64,000 bases of DNA from Desmospora activa DSM 45169. GTDB lineage: Bacteria; Bacillota; Bacilli; Thermoactinomycetales; DSM-45169. Below the pieces are notes generated by a model. It searched no databases. It saw nothing but the letters and a program-made list of their open reading frames with translations, and was not told the DNA's origin. Below are positions 29,208-37,768 of the stretch, one piece after another (within the stretch, counting starts at the first letter, position 1; the number at the start of each line of letters is the position of its first letter). The position numbers and the translations under genes were made by a program. The stretch covers positions 124,001-188,000 of the forward strand of contig NZ_PZZP01000003.1 of assembly GCF_003046315.1 (NCBI RefSeq). Reading direction: 5' to 3'.

Positions 29208-29237
29208 ACGCCTCCCTCCCCGCCCGTATAGAAACAA

Positions 29238-29259
29238 CCCGGGGACCCTCCCCGGGTAA
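29238..29259. repeat. Short perfect inverted repeat upstream of tilS
   Basis: ACCCGGGGA and TCCCCGGGT form a nine-base-pair stem around a three-base loop between tilS and the tandem array. A related GACCCGGGG stands at the far side of the array near 29784. It may be a terminator-like or transcript-protecting hairpin. Confidence 0.5.
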
Positions 29260-29280
29260 TATTCCCACCGCCCGCTTACC

Positions 29281-29549
29281 CATCCTATGGCCAAAGGCCA
29301 ATCCGAGTCCCGCAAGGGGCATCCTATGGCCGATAGGCCAATCCGAGTCCCGCAAGGGGCATCCTATGGCCGATAGGCCAATCCAAGTCCTGTAAAGGGC
29401 ATCCTATGGCCGATAGGCCAATCCAAGTCCCGCAAGGGGCATCCTATGGCCAAAGGCCAATCCGAGTCCTGTAAAGGGCATCCTATGGCCGATAGGCCAA
29501 TCCAAGTCCCGCAAGGGGCATCCTATGGCCAAAGGCCAATCCAAGTCCC
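29281..29549. repeat. Seven-copy 40-base tandem repeat with internal dyads
   Basis: Seven successive units of 39 or 40 bases start at 29281, 29320, 29360, 29400, 29440, 29479 and 29519, the last incomplete. Each begins CATCCTATGGCC, contains a TGGCC-GATA-GGCCA (or GGCCAAAGGCC) dyad, then AATCCRAGTCC, and ends in YGYAARGGG. Units differ by a few linked substitutions. A degenerate extra copy is at 29752-29787. The array occupies the tilS-spoIIE gap, where B. subtilis carries yabS and yabT. It is non-coding and is not a CRISPR, as there are no spacers. Confidence 0.95.
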
Positions 29550-29886
29550 GATTTCCGTCTTCACGCCTCTTTCACTTGCAAGGATGTAGGGTTGTCCGCT
29601 CCGCCTCCTCCGTCCCCAACCAACGGCCAAAAGGAAAAACATGTGTGGCCGTTAAACGGTTGGATCCTTCTGAGGCTTCGCTGGGCAGTCGGTCAAAGGG
29701 CGCTACACCGGAAATCGATCCCCTCTTCTCATGGTTTGTCAGAGGCCTTTATTGGCCGATAGGCCAATCATTGTCCCATGAGGGACCCGGGGCTGACATT
29801 TTCTGACCGCTACCATGGCTGCAGTTTCGTACTTAATGGACATTTTAAAGGTTTTCCCCCGTCGAATCAATTTCCGTACTCTTCCG
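29550..29886. other. Intergenic stretch after the tandem array
   Basis: About 330 bases before the spoIIE stop codon. It contains one degenerate repeat unit (29752-29787) and a fragment resembling the second dispersed repeat family (CCCGATTTCCGTCTT near 29545). No gene was found. Confidence 0.5.
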
Positions 29887-32352
29887 TCACAATCCCGCCA
29901 CATGCTGCCGGTTGATGGGGGCGATGCCGGGAATGCGAATGGTCGACCACTCCGGCACATGACGCTCTACTTTGGCCACAACCACAGTCATATCATCGTC
30001 GATCTCCCCACCATGGTGACGGATCACTTTTTCCAGCAGGCAATCGGCGAACCCTTGCGGATCTTTGGTGTCAATCTCCCCGATCAATCGCTTCATGCAC
30101 GCCTCTTTATTGGCCGCATGGCGGGGTGCATCGTAGATGCCATCGGTTACCATCACCAACAGATCCCCCGTTTCCAGTTGATAATCCACCGGTTCCACCT
30201 CAATATCCCGCAATATTCCCAGGGGTGGATTGCCAGCTGAAACCATATGCACATCGTTCCCCCGTTTCACAAAGCCAGGAGTGGAACCAATCTTTAAAAA
30301 GCGAGAACGGGCACTGTTTAAATCAACCATGGCCAGATCGATAGTGGCAAACATCTCATCGGTGGAACGAAGGCTCAAAATGGAATTGATCGTCTCCACC
30401 GCCTTCTCTTCCTTCATCCCAGACTGTAGCAAACGGCGCAACAACTGCAACGCTGCACTTGATTCTTCCTGGGCGCGGTTGCCATTGCCCATACCGTCGC
30501 TGACAGCGACTGCATATTTACCAGTGCCAACATTCATATAGCAATAGCTGTCACCGGAGAGCCAATTCCCCCCTTTGGCTGCTCCAGCTACCCCCGTCTT
30601 CACCTGGAATCGCTGTGCCGAGCCCAGTGTGATGACGGCACCAGCTGATCGACCTTGCACCACTTTGCGCTGAACGGTGATTGGCTCACCCAGGATCTCC
30701 GTCAATAGTGGTGCCACCAATTTGCGACATTCATCCAGACCGTCTTCATGCGGCATACTTACCTCAATTTCCACTTTTCCTTCCTCAAGGTTAAAAATCT
30801 CCACCCGTTGTATGGACAACCCCAACTCCTCCAACGCTTGGTGAATCTGCTCCTCCTGCGCCGCCATCACTTGCGTCTCATGCCGAATCTCCTCTGCAAA
30901 TTCCGCCATCACTTCGGAGACGCCCTCCAGTTGCTCCGACACCAGCCGCCGCGTCTCTTTCATGCGGTTGCGCCACACAAGATCCCGTTCATAGGAGTCG
31001 TAACCCTCCTGTATGTGGGAGAGCACTTTTTCCCCCTTAATGCAATGATCCGACCAGGAGCGGGGTACTTTGATCGATTGATCCGTTCCCTTTAACTCCA
31101 CCAGTGCCATTAAATCCGTTATCCCGCGATAAGTGGAAACAAAGTTCTTCTCCCAGCACTGCCGATAAAGATGGCAGGATTGGCATGATTTTTCCATTAC
31201 ACCGTTAATAAATTGATTCATATGGCCTTCATCACTCTCATGGGAACGCGCTGCTTCATCCCGAAAACTGCGGGCCATCTCTGAAAACAACTCAGTAAAC
31301 TGTTCCACTTTGGCGGCCGTTACATCCCGCAGCCGCCGTACATATTCCTGTTGCGCCGTTTCATTTTCCGCCGTACCAGGCACCAGCCGTGCAATCGCAC
31401 GGGTAATCGTTGGTGGGGTGATTAAAAACAGCAGCACCGCCAACACTGTTTCCTGCAGAGAAGTCCACACCTGTGCCGTCCCACTGCCGTAGAGGGAGAG
31501 GATCGAGGTTCCCAACAAAAACCCGACGGCGACTCCCCAGCGCTTCCCTTCCCGAAACAAACCCGCCAATAATCCGGCAAAGGCTAGCAAGGAGATTTGG
31601 ATGATGGCCGCCGTATCCGCAAGGGTGAGAATCATCCCCGTGACGACCCCCACCGATGCTCCCAACATCCCACCGCCTACTAATGCTAAGATCAAGATCA
31701 GATAACGAGAAACGACATGGACCACCGACAGATCCCCGATGCTCCACCCGAGGGTGCCCGTCACAACCGAGCCCACCAGAATCACCAGACAGATAATCTC
31801 CTCATGGCGTAAGGACGCCTTCTGCCGTCGCTGCGTGAAAAAAGGGAGCGACTGCACAAAGATAAACGTCAACAGAAAGCTTAACAGTACGTCCACCCCG
31901 GCCATCAATCCAGCATAAGAAGTCCATCCCGCCAATTGAAGTTGAAACAGGTGGGCCCCGACGCCGGTAAGCAACACGGTAAAAGGGGCGTAGTTGATTT
32001 GTCCCTTCCCCACCCATTGAAATCCTTTATGAATTAACAACAACCAGATCAGACTCCCCGCAATCCAAGCCGCCTGTGTCGCTCCCAGTGTAGCTGCCCC
32101 TGCCACCAACGCCGCCATCGCCAGGGGCCATTGCCGCCGACACAGATGGAGAACCACACCCAGATAAGCGATCGCAAAAGGTGAAACCGTATCCATGATC
32201 ATCGCTCGTCCCAATAAAAAACCCATCACCGCGATCGGGACACTCCCCTGCCCCAGTATACGTGACCACCGTGTTACCATGGACTGTCCGGAAAAGAGAG
32301 AAGCAAAAGGACGAATCATAGCCGAATTGAACAATGCCCATTGTCTTTGCAT
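29887..32352 (-). CDS. spoIIE: Stage II sporulation protein E phosphatase
   Basis: An 821-residue protein. The N-terminal about 330 residues form roughly ten transmembrane helices. A central regulatory region follows (about 330-590), including a Cys-containing segment (CQSCHLYRQCW). The C-terminal PP2C-type phosphatase has the metal-binding motifs VAVSDGMGNG, LVMVTDGIYD and DDDMTVVVAKV. It dephosphorylates SpoIIAA to activate SigF in the forespore and interacts with FtsZ at the asymmetric septum. All key aspartates are present. Start ATG 32352 has a GGGGTG site 10 bases upstream. It stands alone behind a Spo0A-type promoter. Confidence 0.97.
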   Translation of the reverse strand: MQRQWALFNSAMIRPFASLFSGQSMVTRWSRILGQGSVPIAVMGFLLGRAMIMDTVSPFAIAYLGVVLHLCRRQWPLAMAALVAGAATLGATQAAWIAGSLIWLLLIHKGFQWVGKGQINYAPFTVLLTGVGAHLFQLQLAGWTSYAGLMAGVDVLLSFLLTFIFVQSLPFFTQRRQKASLRHEEIICLVILVGSVVTGTLGWSIGDLSVVHVVSRYLILILALVGGGMLGASVGVVTGMILTLADTAAIIQISLLAFAGLLAGLFREGKRWGVAVGFLLGTSILSLYGSGTAQVWTSLQETVLAVLLFLITPPTITRAIARLVPGTAENETAQQEYVRRLRDVTAAKVEQFTELFSEMARSFRDEAARSHESDEGHMNQFINGVMEKSCQSCHLYRQCWEKNFVSTYRGITDLMALVELKGTDQSIKVPRSWSDHCIKGEKVLSHIQEGYDSYERDLVWRNRMKETRRLVSEQLEGVSEVMAEFAEEIRHETQVMAAQEEQIHQALEELGLSIQRVEIFNLEEGKVEIEVSMPHEDGLDECRKLVAPLLTEILGEPITVQRKVVQGRSAGAVITLGSAQRFQVKTGVAGAAKGGNWLSGDSYCYMNVGTGKYAVAVSDGMGNGNRAQEESSAALQLLRRLLQSGMKEEKAVETINSILSLRSTDEMFATIDLAMVDLNSARSRFLKIGSTPGFVKRGNDVHMVSAGNPPLGILRDIEVEPVDYQLETGDLLVMVTDGIYDAPRHAANKEACMKRLIGEIDTKDPQGFADCLLEKVIRHHGGEIDDDMTVVVAKVERHVPEWSTIRIPGIAPINRQHVAGL

Positions 32353-32398
32353 CTTGCAATCACCCCTTCAAGGTATGCTTGTCCGTCATGTGGGGTCC

Positions 32399-32464
32399 AT
32401 TATAGCGGGGGATTGCCTGATAAGTTTGTCATAATGGCTGGATGATACAAAAAAACTTCCGACA
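32399..32464 (-). promoter_or_regulatory. Wide-spaced SigA promoter with 0A-like box for spoIIE
   Basis: Read on the minus strand: TGTCGGAA (32464-32457), one mismatch from the TGTCGAA 0A box, then ATGACA (32432-32427), a 22-base spacer, and a perfect TATAAT (32404-32399), 46 bases before the start codon. An abnormally long spacer with Spo0A boxes is the known design of the B. subtilis spoIIE promoter. A perfect TGTCGAA also lies further upstream at 32623-32617. Confidence 0.65.
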
Positions 32465-32707
32465 AAAAAACAACACTTCAAAAAAATCGATGCTCATATA
32501 GGAAAAAAGCGATTTTGTAGGAGTAACCATTACGAACGTATCATCGTATCGCGATGTCGGATCCAACCTGTGCAAGAGCGTAAACCGATGTCGATGGAGC
32601 TCAAAACGAGCGATCATTCGACAAAAGAAGGGAAAACTTCCGATGAAATTTCTTTTTTTATACACAAAAACCACCGCAATGTCGGTGGTTGGCGAATTCG
32701 GTGTGGA

Positions 32708-33226
32708 TTATCGGCGCTGTTGCGAGGAATCCGTCAGTGGGAACATGCGGGCCTCCTGTAGGATCTTAGGAATAAAGGAGCGGTTAGTCTGTAGCTGAAT
32801 CATCTTATCCAAGGTTTTTAAGGAATGGACTTGTTGCCGTCGCTTCAGCTGTCCCTTTTCGATGGCTTCGGCAAACTCATCCACATCGATTAAATGATAG
32901 CGGCCATCAGGATAGACGATCATATCCAAGAGGAGATCCACCATCACATAGCGCAAGCGTCCCACCTGCCGCATCTCCATCACGTCACAGTAATAATAGA
33001 GGAATTCCCCGGACTTTTGGAACACCTTGGAGATGGTATATCCCTTTTTAACGAAATAATAGGTGAGAAAGATCCGTTTCCCGTCGGGGTTGGGATACTG
33101 GGTGGCAAACAGATGGCGGCCGTGCCAGTCTCGGACCTTTTCCGTATAGGTCTTGTTGATCGTCGTAAATTTTATTTTTTTGATGGTTACATCCACACCG
33201 TACCACTCCCACTCCGACAAAGGCAC
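32708..33226 (-). CDS. DUF402 family protein (possible nucleoside phosphatase)
   Basis: A protein of up to 172 residues with a DUF402 fold: a beta-rich core (TIKKIKFTTINKTYTEKV, then FYYYCDVMEMRQVGRL, then the signature VDLLLDMIVYPDGRYHLIDVDEF). Some members of this family hydrolyse nucleoside di- or triphosphates; that activity is not shown for this one. A GTG at 33226 gives the longest form. The GTG at 33196, preceded by GGAGTGGGAGTGG, is at least as likely and would give 162 residues. It follows the tRNA pair. Confidence 0.8.
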   Translation of the reverse strand: MPLSEWEWYGVDVTIKKIKFTTINKTYTEKVRDWHGRHLFATQYPNPDGKRIFLTYYFVKKGYTISKVFQKSGEFLYYYCDVMEMRQVGRLRYVMVDLLLDMIVYPDGRYHLIDVDEFAEAIEKGQLKRRQQVHSLKTLDKMIQLQTNRSFIPKILQEARMFPLTDSSQQRR

Positions 33227-33283
33227 GCCCTGTCCCTGGGTTGTACATCATTAGGATTCCCCAAGGATGATCCTTTTAGATAA

Positions 33284-33335
33284 AAGAAAAAAGGCGATCC
33301 TATTCCCATATTTCAGGGTCTGAACCTCGCCTTCC
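33284..33335 (-). terminator. Terminator after the Met-tRNA pair
   Basis: GGCGA (near 33330) pairs with TCGCC (near 33295) across a 30-base loop region, followed on the minus strand by TTTTTTCTTTTATC. It lies directly after the elongator tRNA. Confidence 0.6.
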
Positions 33336-33338
33336 CTT

Positions 33339-33415
33339 TGGTAGCGGTGGAGGGTCTCGAACCCCCAACCTCACGGGTATGAACCGTACGCTCTAACCAG
33401 TTGAGCTACACCGCC
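33339..33415 (-). tRNA. tRNA-Met (CAT), elongator
   Basis: A 77-base cloverleaf: acceptor stem GGCGGTG/CACCGCT, D-arm GCTC-GAGC, anticodon stem TACGG/CCGTG with loop TTCATAC (anticodon CAT), T-arm GGGGG, and an encoded CCA. The first acceptor base pairs (G1-U72) and the sequence closely matches the B. subtilis elongator tRNA-Met. It was not assigned as tRNA-Ile(CAT) because of that close match. It is transcribed after the initiator tRNA. Confidence 0.95.
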
Positions 33416-33462
33416 ACATCCATGGGGGAGGAATTCATCTCCTCCCCCAATCATATCTGATT

Positions 33463-33538
33463 TGGTTGCGGGGGCAGGACTTGAACCTGCGACCTTCGGG
33501 TTATGAGCCCGACGAGCTGCCAACTGCTCCACCCCGCG
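33463..33538 (-). tRNA. tRNA-fMet (CAT), initiator
   Basis: A 76-base cloverleaf with the initiator hallmarks: a C1 that cannot pair with A72 (CGCGGGG/CCCCGCA), three G-C pairs closing the anticodon stem (TCGGG-CTCATAA-CCCGA), and an encoded CCA. The anticodon is CAT. It is the first gene of the two-tRNA unit. Confidence 0.96.
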
Positions 33539-33553
33539 TCAGCCACGAAACCT

Positions 33554-33583
33554 ATTATACACATTTACACGTGGCTGTGTCAA
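33554..33583 (-). promoter_or_regulatory. Strong SigA promoter of the Met-tRNA pair
   Basis: Perfect TTGACA (33583-33578), an 18-base spacer and perfect TATAAT (33559-33554) on the minus strand, 15 bases before the 5' end of tRNA-fMet. Confidence 0.85.
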
Positions 33584-33599
33584 GGATATTTTTTTATCC

Positions 33600-34868
33600 T
33601 CATGGCGAGTAGAGAAGATACTGTTGACGAAGCTTTTTAAACTGATTTAATTCCGCTTCCCACTGCTCCACAATTTTTCGTGCAAAAGTCCCACGGTCGA
33701 TTTCGGTGCGCACCCGCTCCGATCCGGTCAATTTATCGATCCAGTAAGAGGAATCGGCATCTTGACGCCACTGGAACTCCTTTGGATAGAGACGCTTTGT
33801 TTCCTGCATAATCGTCAATCCCGTCAGAATGGGGTCAAATGTTTTTGGATCTTCGATATGCAGCTGTACACCGCCGACATTTTCTCCTTGGTATTTGGAG
33901 AAAGTAGGATTAAAATACGCTTCCCGAAAAGAGACGCCTGGCAAATTTTGTTGATTGAGGGCTTCTGTCAGTTCCCATCCTTTAATATAAGGAGCTCCCA
34001 CTAATTCAAAGGGTCGAGTGGTTCCCCTTCCCTCTGACAAGTTGGTTCCTTCAATCATCCCCGTTCCCGGGTAGACTAAGGCCGTCTCCAGTGTTGGCAT
34101 ATTGGGAGAAGGAAGGACCCAAGGAAGGCCGGTATCTTGATAGTGGCTGCCCCGTTTCCAACCTTTCATTTGGATCACCTGTAGATCCACCGATTGCGCT
34201 CCTGATTGTGGCAGAAATTCCTCATTGAACAGATAAGCTAGCTCGCCGACGGTCATGCCGTGCCGTTGTGGGATTGGAAACAGACCGACAAAGGAACGAT
34301 AAGCGGGATCCAGCACCGGTCCTTCCACTTTATCCCCGCCGATGGGATTGGGCCGATCCAAGACGATAAAAGGTTTGTCCGCTAAAGCAGCCGCCTCCAT
34401 CGCATACGCCATCGTATAGATATAGGTATAAAAGCGGCTCCCTACATCCTGAATATCAAAGATGAGCACATCTACTTCTGCAAATAGCGCCACCATCTCT
34501 TGCGGCTGCTTGCCGTATAGATTGACAAAGGGAAGGCCGGTTCGCGGATCTTCATAGGAACCAGGAACATCCCCGGCCTGCTCCGTACCGCGCACCCCAT
34601 GTTCCGGGCCATATACGTGGGTGACCTGGATTCCTTTCTCCAACATCGCATCCAAAGCGTGATCATATCCGGTCGTCATCGCCGTCGGATTGGCGATCAG
34701 GCCTACCCGCTTCCCTTTATATCGATCCGGATTTTCCAACAGGATTTCAAGACCGGTTTTCACGCTTCCTTTTCCTTTCTTCTGCTCCTGTTTTCCGTCT
34801 GCACTGTGGGTTCCGATCAAGCTGAAGATTAATACAAAGGCCAACACCATGCCCAACCAGCGTTTCAC
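33600..34868 (-). CDS. Secreted exo-beta-N-acetylmuramidase NamZ-type (DUF1343)
   Basis: A 422-residue exported protein with a signal peptide (KRWLGMVLAFVLIFSLIGTHS). The DUF1343/GH171 body is recognised by RVGLIANPTAMT, VYGPEHGVRG, VLIFDIQDVGSRFYTYI, VLDRPNPIGG and IEGTNLSEGRGTTRPFELVGAPYI. The B. subtilis member NamZ removes terminal MurNAc from cell-wall fragments for recycling. No companion recycling genes (nagZ, amiE, murQ) are nearby. It is inserted between the Met-tRNAs and ktrB, where B. subtilis has yabR. Confidence 0.9.
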   Translation of the reverse strand: MKRWLGMVLAFVLIFSLIGTHSADGKQEQKKGKGSVKTGLEILLENPDRYKGKRVGLIANPTAMTTGYDHALDAMLEKGIQVTHVYGPEHGVRGTEQAGDVPGSYEDPRTGLPFVNLYGKQPQEMVALFAEVDVLIFDIQDVGSRFYTYIYTMAYAMEAAALADKPFIVLDRPNPIGGDKVEGPVLDPAYRSFVGLFPIPQRHGMTVGELAYLFNEEFLPQSGAQSVDLQVIQMKGWKRGSHYQDTGLPWVLPSPNMPTLETALVYPGTGMIEGTNLSEGRGTTRPFELVGAPYIKGWELTEALNQQNLPGVSFREAYFNPTFSKYQGENVGGVQLHIEDPKTFDPILTGLTIMQETKRLYPKEFQWRQDADSSYWIDKLTGSERVRTEIDRGTFARKIVEQWEAELNQFKKLRQQYLLYSP

Positions 34869-35028
34869 GCGGAGCCCTCCTCTGTCGCCGTGGCGGAAAC
34901 GGATTCAATCGATAGGAATCCTTTTGCAAACATTTTCTCTGTTGCCGACAAAAACCCTTTTTTGATTTTGCAAACCCTGTTCCCTAGTTTACAATAGGTG
35001 GGTGACCATATTAAGGGAGCTTGTGGGA

Positions 35029-36372
35029 ATGAAGCTGTCAATTCTGAAACTTACACCCGTTCAATTGCTTGTCCTTATTTACTTTTCCGCTATTCTCCTC
35101 TCCAGTATCCTGTTGTTCTTGCCGGCGGCCCACCGCCCCGGAGTGGAGGTCTCCTATCTGGATGCGCTGTTCACCGCTGCCACCGCCATCACCGTGACGG
35201 GGTTGACGGTAGTAAATACCGCTGAAACCTACAGCACCACCGGCCATGTTATGTTGATGGTGATGCTTCAATTTGGCGGAATCGGTTTTATGACTCTGGG
35301 TACTTTTTTATGGATGGCGACGGGACAACGCATCGGAATTATGCGCCGGCGTATGATTATGTTGGACCAAAACCAGCTGGATCTGGCCGGATTGGTGCGC
35401 CTGATGCGCGATATTTTGTTGATATCCCTGTTAATTGAAGCCGTCGGTGCTCTGTTGTTAGGCTTATATTTTTATTTTGTGCTCGATTATGGCAGCGATG
35501 CGTTTTTATATGGGTTGTTTAGCTCTTTATCCGCCTTTACCAACGGTGGGCTCGATATCTTTGGCAATTCGTTGGAAGACTTTTCACAGGACTATTTTGT
35601 TCAAGTGGTACACATGTTATTGATTCTAGGGGGAGTCATTGGATTCCCTGTGTTGGTGGAAGTAAAAGAGTGGTTTGCCAGCCCTAATCGAAAGCAATTC
35701 CGCTTTTCTCTGTTTACCAAACTGACGGTAACCACGCATTTTGCTTTAATCGCCATCAGCGTCATCGTATTTACCGCCCTGGAATCCCAGCGCTTTTACT
35801 CCACCATGCCGTGGCATGAAGCCTTCTTTTATTCATTGTTTAACGCCATCACTGCTCGCAGCGGCGGTTTGGCCACCATGGATTTAAATGAATACTCACT
35901 TCCGTCTCAGCTCTTTCTCTCCTTTATGATGTTTATCGGAGCCAGCCCCTCCAGTGTAGGCGGCGGCATCCGCACGACCACCCTGGCGGTGGTGCTGCTG
36001 GCGATTTTCTGCTATGCCCGCGGTCAAAACCATATCCGCCTGTTTGGGCGGGAATTGATGGAGGAGGATGTGCGCAAGGCTTCCGTCGTCTTTGCCACCG
36101 GTGCGATCATCGTCGCTGTTGCCGTGTTGGTGGTAATGGTGGAACAACCGCAGCACAGCATGATTAAAGTGGTGTTTGAAGTTTGTTCCGCCTTTGGCAC
36201 CACCGGCCTCTCTCTCGGATTGTCGCCGGAATTATCGGCAGCGGGTAAACTAACCATAATCGCCATTATGTTTATGGGGCGGATCGGCATTTTGCTGTTG
36301 TTGTTCCTTATCCGCAAGGAGCGCCCTCCGGCTTCCTTCCATTATCCGCGGGAACGGGTAATTATCGGGTAA
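35029..36372 (+). CDS. ktrB: TrkH/KtrB-type potassium channel subunit
   Basis: A 447-residue membrane protein with four M1-P-M2 repeats. Each selectivity-filter loop is visible: TAITVTGLTV, SAFTNGGLDI, NAITARSGGLAT and SAFGTTGLSL, each with the conserved Gly. It would translocate K+ with a cytoplasmic KtrA-type gating ring, whose gene is not in this window. ATG 35029 follows AAGGGAG by nine bases; a GTG nine codons earlier has a poorly spaced site. It is one of the few plus-strand genes in the region. Confidence 0.92.
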   Translation: MKLSILKLTPVQLLVLIYFSAILLSSILLFLPAAHRPGVEVSYLDALFTAATAITVTGLTVVNTAETYSTTGHVMLMVMLQFGGIGFMTLGTFLWMATGQRIGIMRRRMIMLDQNQLDLAGLVRLMRDILLISLLIEAVGALLLGLYFYFVLDYGSDAFLYGLFSSLSAFTNGGLDIFGNSLEDFSQDYFVQVVHMLLILGGVIGFPVLVEVKEWFASPNRKQFRFSLFTKLTVTTHFALIAISVIVFTALESQRFYSTMPWHEAFFYSLFNAITARSGGLATMDLNEYSLPSQLFLSFMMFIGASPSSVGGGIRTTTLAVVLLAIFCYARGQNHIRLFGRELMEEDVRKASVVFATGAIIVAVAVLVVMVEQPQHSMIKVVFEVCSAFGTTGLSLGLSPELSAAGKLTIIAIMFMGRIGILLLLFLIRKERPPASFHYPRERVIIG

Positions 36373-36385
36373 GGAGTTTTACCAT

Positions 36386-36433
36386 TAAGAAACCGCCACA
36401 CCCTCCCATTCGCGAGAGTGTGGCGGTTTCATT
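36386..36433. terminator. Bidirectional terminator between ktrB and divIC
   Basis: GAAACCGCCACAC pairs perfectly with GTGTGGCGGTTTC between two convergent genes. Confidence 0.85.
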
Positions 36434-36484
36434 AACGACAAAGTAGGCCCGTGGCCCGATTTAGTGTCCATTTATCTGTTAGTC

Positions 36485-36859
36485 TCAGTTTCCATGCAAA
36501 TCTAAATCTACCACTTCTTCTCCCGGCAAAGCATAACCCAGCTTGCGGGCCAATTCCAGCAGATACTCCTCATTTTGCAGTCGCCGTACATCTTCCTGTA
36601 ATCCCCTCTGCTCCGCCTGTAAAGCTTGTACCTCTTCTCTACTCTGCGCCAACGCCGTTTTCCGTTCATGAACCTCCATGGATTGGCCAATCAGCTCCGA
36701 TCCGCTCCAAAAGAAAAACGCTAACATCGCGATGAGCCATATCCAACGGCGCCGGCGCACATGGCGGGGCAAAGGTTTTCTGACGACCGCTTTTTGACCC
36801 TCATTGGATGACCGGGAAGAACGGAAAGACACGACATTGCCGCGATTTCGATCAACCAT
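36485..36859 (-). CDS. divIC: Cell-division protein DivIC
   Basis: A 124-residue bitopic septum protein: a basic cytoplasmic N-terminus (PRHVRRRRW), one transmembrane helix (IWLIAMLAFFFWSGSELIG), a coiled coil (QSREEVQALQAEQRGLQEDVRRLQNEEYLLELARKLGY) and a short acidic tail. This is the FtsL/DivIC (septum formation initiator) layout. It acts with FtsL and DivIB to activate septal wall synthesis. The start at 36859 is chosen for its spacing to AAAGG. Gene order yabP-yabQ-divIC is as in B. subtilis. Confidence 0.92.
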   Translation of the reverse strand: MVDRNRGNVVSFRSSRSSNEGQKAVVRKPLPRHVRRRRWIWLIAMLAFFFWSGSELIGQSMEVHERKTALAQSREEVQALQAEQRGLQEDVRRLQNEEYLLELARKLGYALPGEEVVDLDLHGN

Positions 36860-36884
36860 CGTCATCATCCTTTTTTATTTCTAT

Positions 36885-37472
36885 TTACTCCCCACGGTTC
36901 CGTTGACCGGAAAGCCAACGGCGGAGCCACTCCTTCCACCGCTGCAAGCGTCGGGTGATCGGTCTCGCCCCCTGGGCCAACCGCTCCCGGAGGGGTTGCA
37001 GCCATCGAAACAGCGGGGAGAGAAGCCACAGAGGGAAACGAAAAAAGAGAGCTCGCAGTAATCGGAACAATCCGACTCCCACCCGATAAAGCAGCATGGA
37101 CAAGGCAGCCAAGGGCAGCCACAAACTGACATATAAGATCCGCAGGATTACGCGACACAACGTTTCCGTCCAGCTGAGCAACACACGGAGCAAACGGATT
37201 GTAAAGTTGCTAAACCAGGAATAGTAAAGGAACCACCCGGCTGCAATCGCAATCAGTACTGTAAAACGAAGCTCCCCCCAGTTGCTCCAAAGCAACAGAC
37301 CAAACACCATACTCGCGGCCACTGCCCAATACAGGAGATCGACCAGGGAAACCACCCAGCCCCACATATGGAAACGAGCTTTTAACACCCGGTACAAATC
37401 CAACATCAAGCCCATCATCAAACCGGAGCCCATCATCAAACCCATGGTCACCCATTGGGTATATAGTGTCAC
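36885..37472 (-). CDS. yabQ: Spore cortex protein YabQ
   Basis: A 195-residue membrane protein with about four transmembrane segments in the first 130 residues and an Arg-rich amphipathic tail. In B. subtilis YabQ sits in the outer forespore membrane and is needed for cortex formation. Identification rests on the hydrophobic pattern with GLMLDLYRVLKARF near the start and on its place between yabP and divIC. The GTG start overlaps the yabP stop by four bases (GTGA). Confidence 0.9.
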   Translation of the reverse strand: MTLYTQWVTMGLMMGSGLMMGLMLDLYRVLKARFHMWGWVVSLVDLLYWAVAASMVFGLLLWSNWGELRFTVLIAIAAGWFLYYSWFSNFTIRLLRVLLSWTETLCRVILRILYVSLWLPLAALSMLLYRVGVGLFRLLRALFFRFPLWLLSPLFRWLQPLRERLAQGARPITRRLQRWKEWLRRWLSGQRNRGE

Positions 37473-37768
37473 CGGAATAACCTACCCAGAAAGCTCTTTG
37501 TTTTCTCGCCTCGAGCCGAGCCGTCGTCCAAATAGCTCATTTCATAGAGCTCCCCTTGGATGGCTACACGCCCTTCTTCCAGATTGAGATTCTTGATGTG
37601 CAGGTTATTTCCCCGGATACCCAGATAGCCGCATTCGGTGTGTAACAAAAATTCTTCGCTGTCAAAGCTCTCTACGCTCACCACTCCGGTCACTTCCAAC
37701 GTATTGCGCCCTACCATCATCACTTGGTGATTGGTTCGCCCTTGAATCGTTTCCTCCATCATGGACAT
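37469..37768 (-). CDS. yabP: Sporulation protein YabP
   Basis: A 99-residue YabP/YqfC-family protein, recognised by RTNHQVMMVGRNTLEVTGVVSVESFDSEEFLLHTECGYLGIRG and the HIKNLNLEEGRVAIQGEL segment. It is required with YabQ for spore cortex assembly. The ATG at 37768 lies behind AAAGGGGG; the ATG two codons later is an alternative start. Confidence 0.93.
   Translation of the reverse strand: MSMMEETIQGRTNHQVMMVGRNTLEVTGVVSVESFDSEEFLLHTECGYLGIRGNNLHIKNLNLEEGRVAIQGELYEMSYLDDGSARGEKTKSFLGRLFR

Noticed and set aside
29281-29549. CRISPR array
   Set aside because: The units are directly abutting and the whole 40 bases repeat; there are no variable spacers and no cas genes.
33339-33415. tRNA-Ile (CAT, lysidine-modified) instead of tRNA-Met
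   Set aside because: tilS is nearby, but the sequence matches elongator tRNA-Met of B. subtilis almost base for base.
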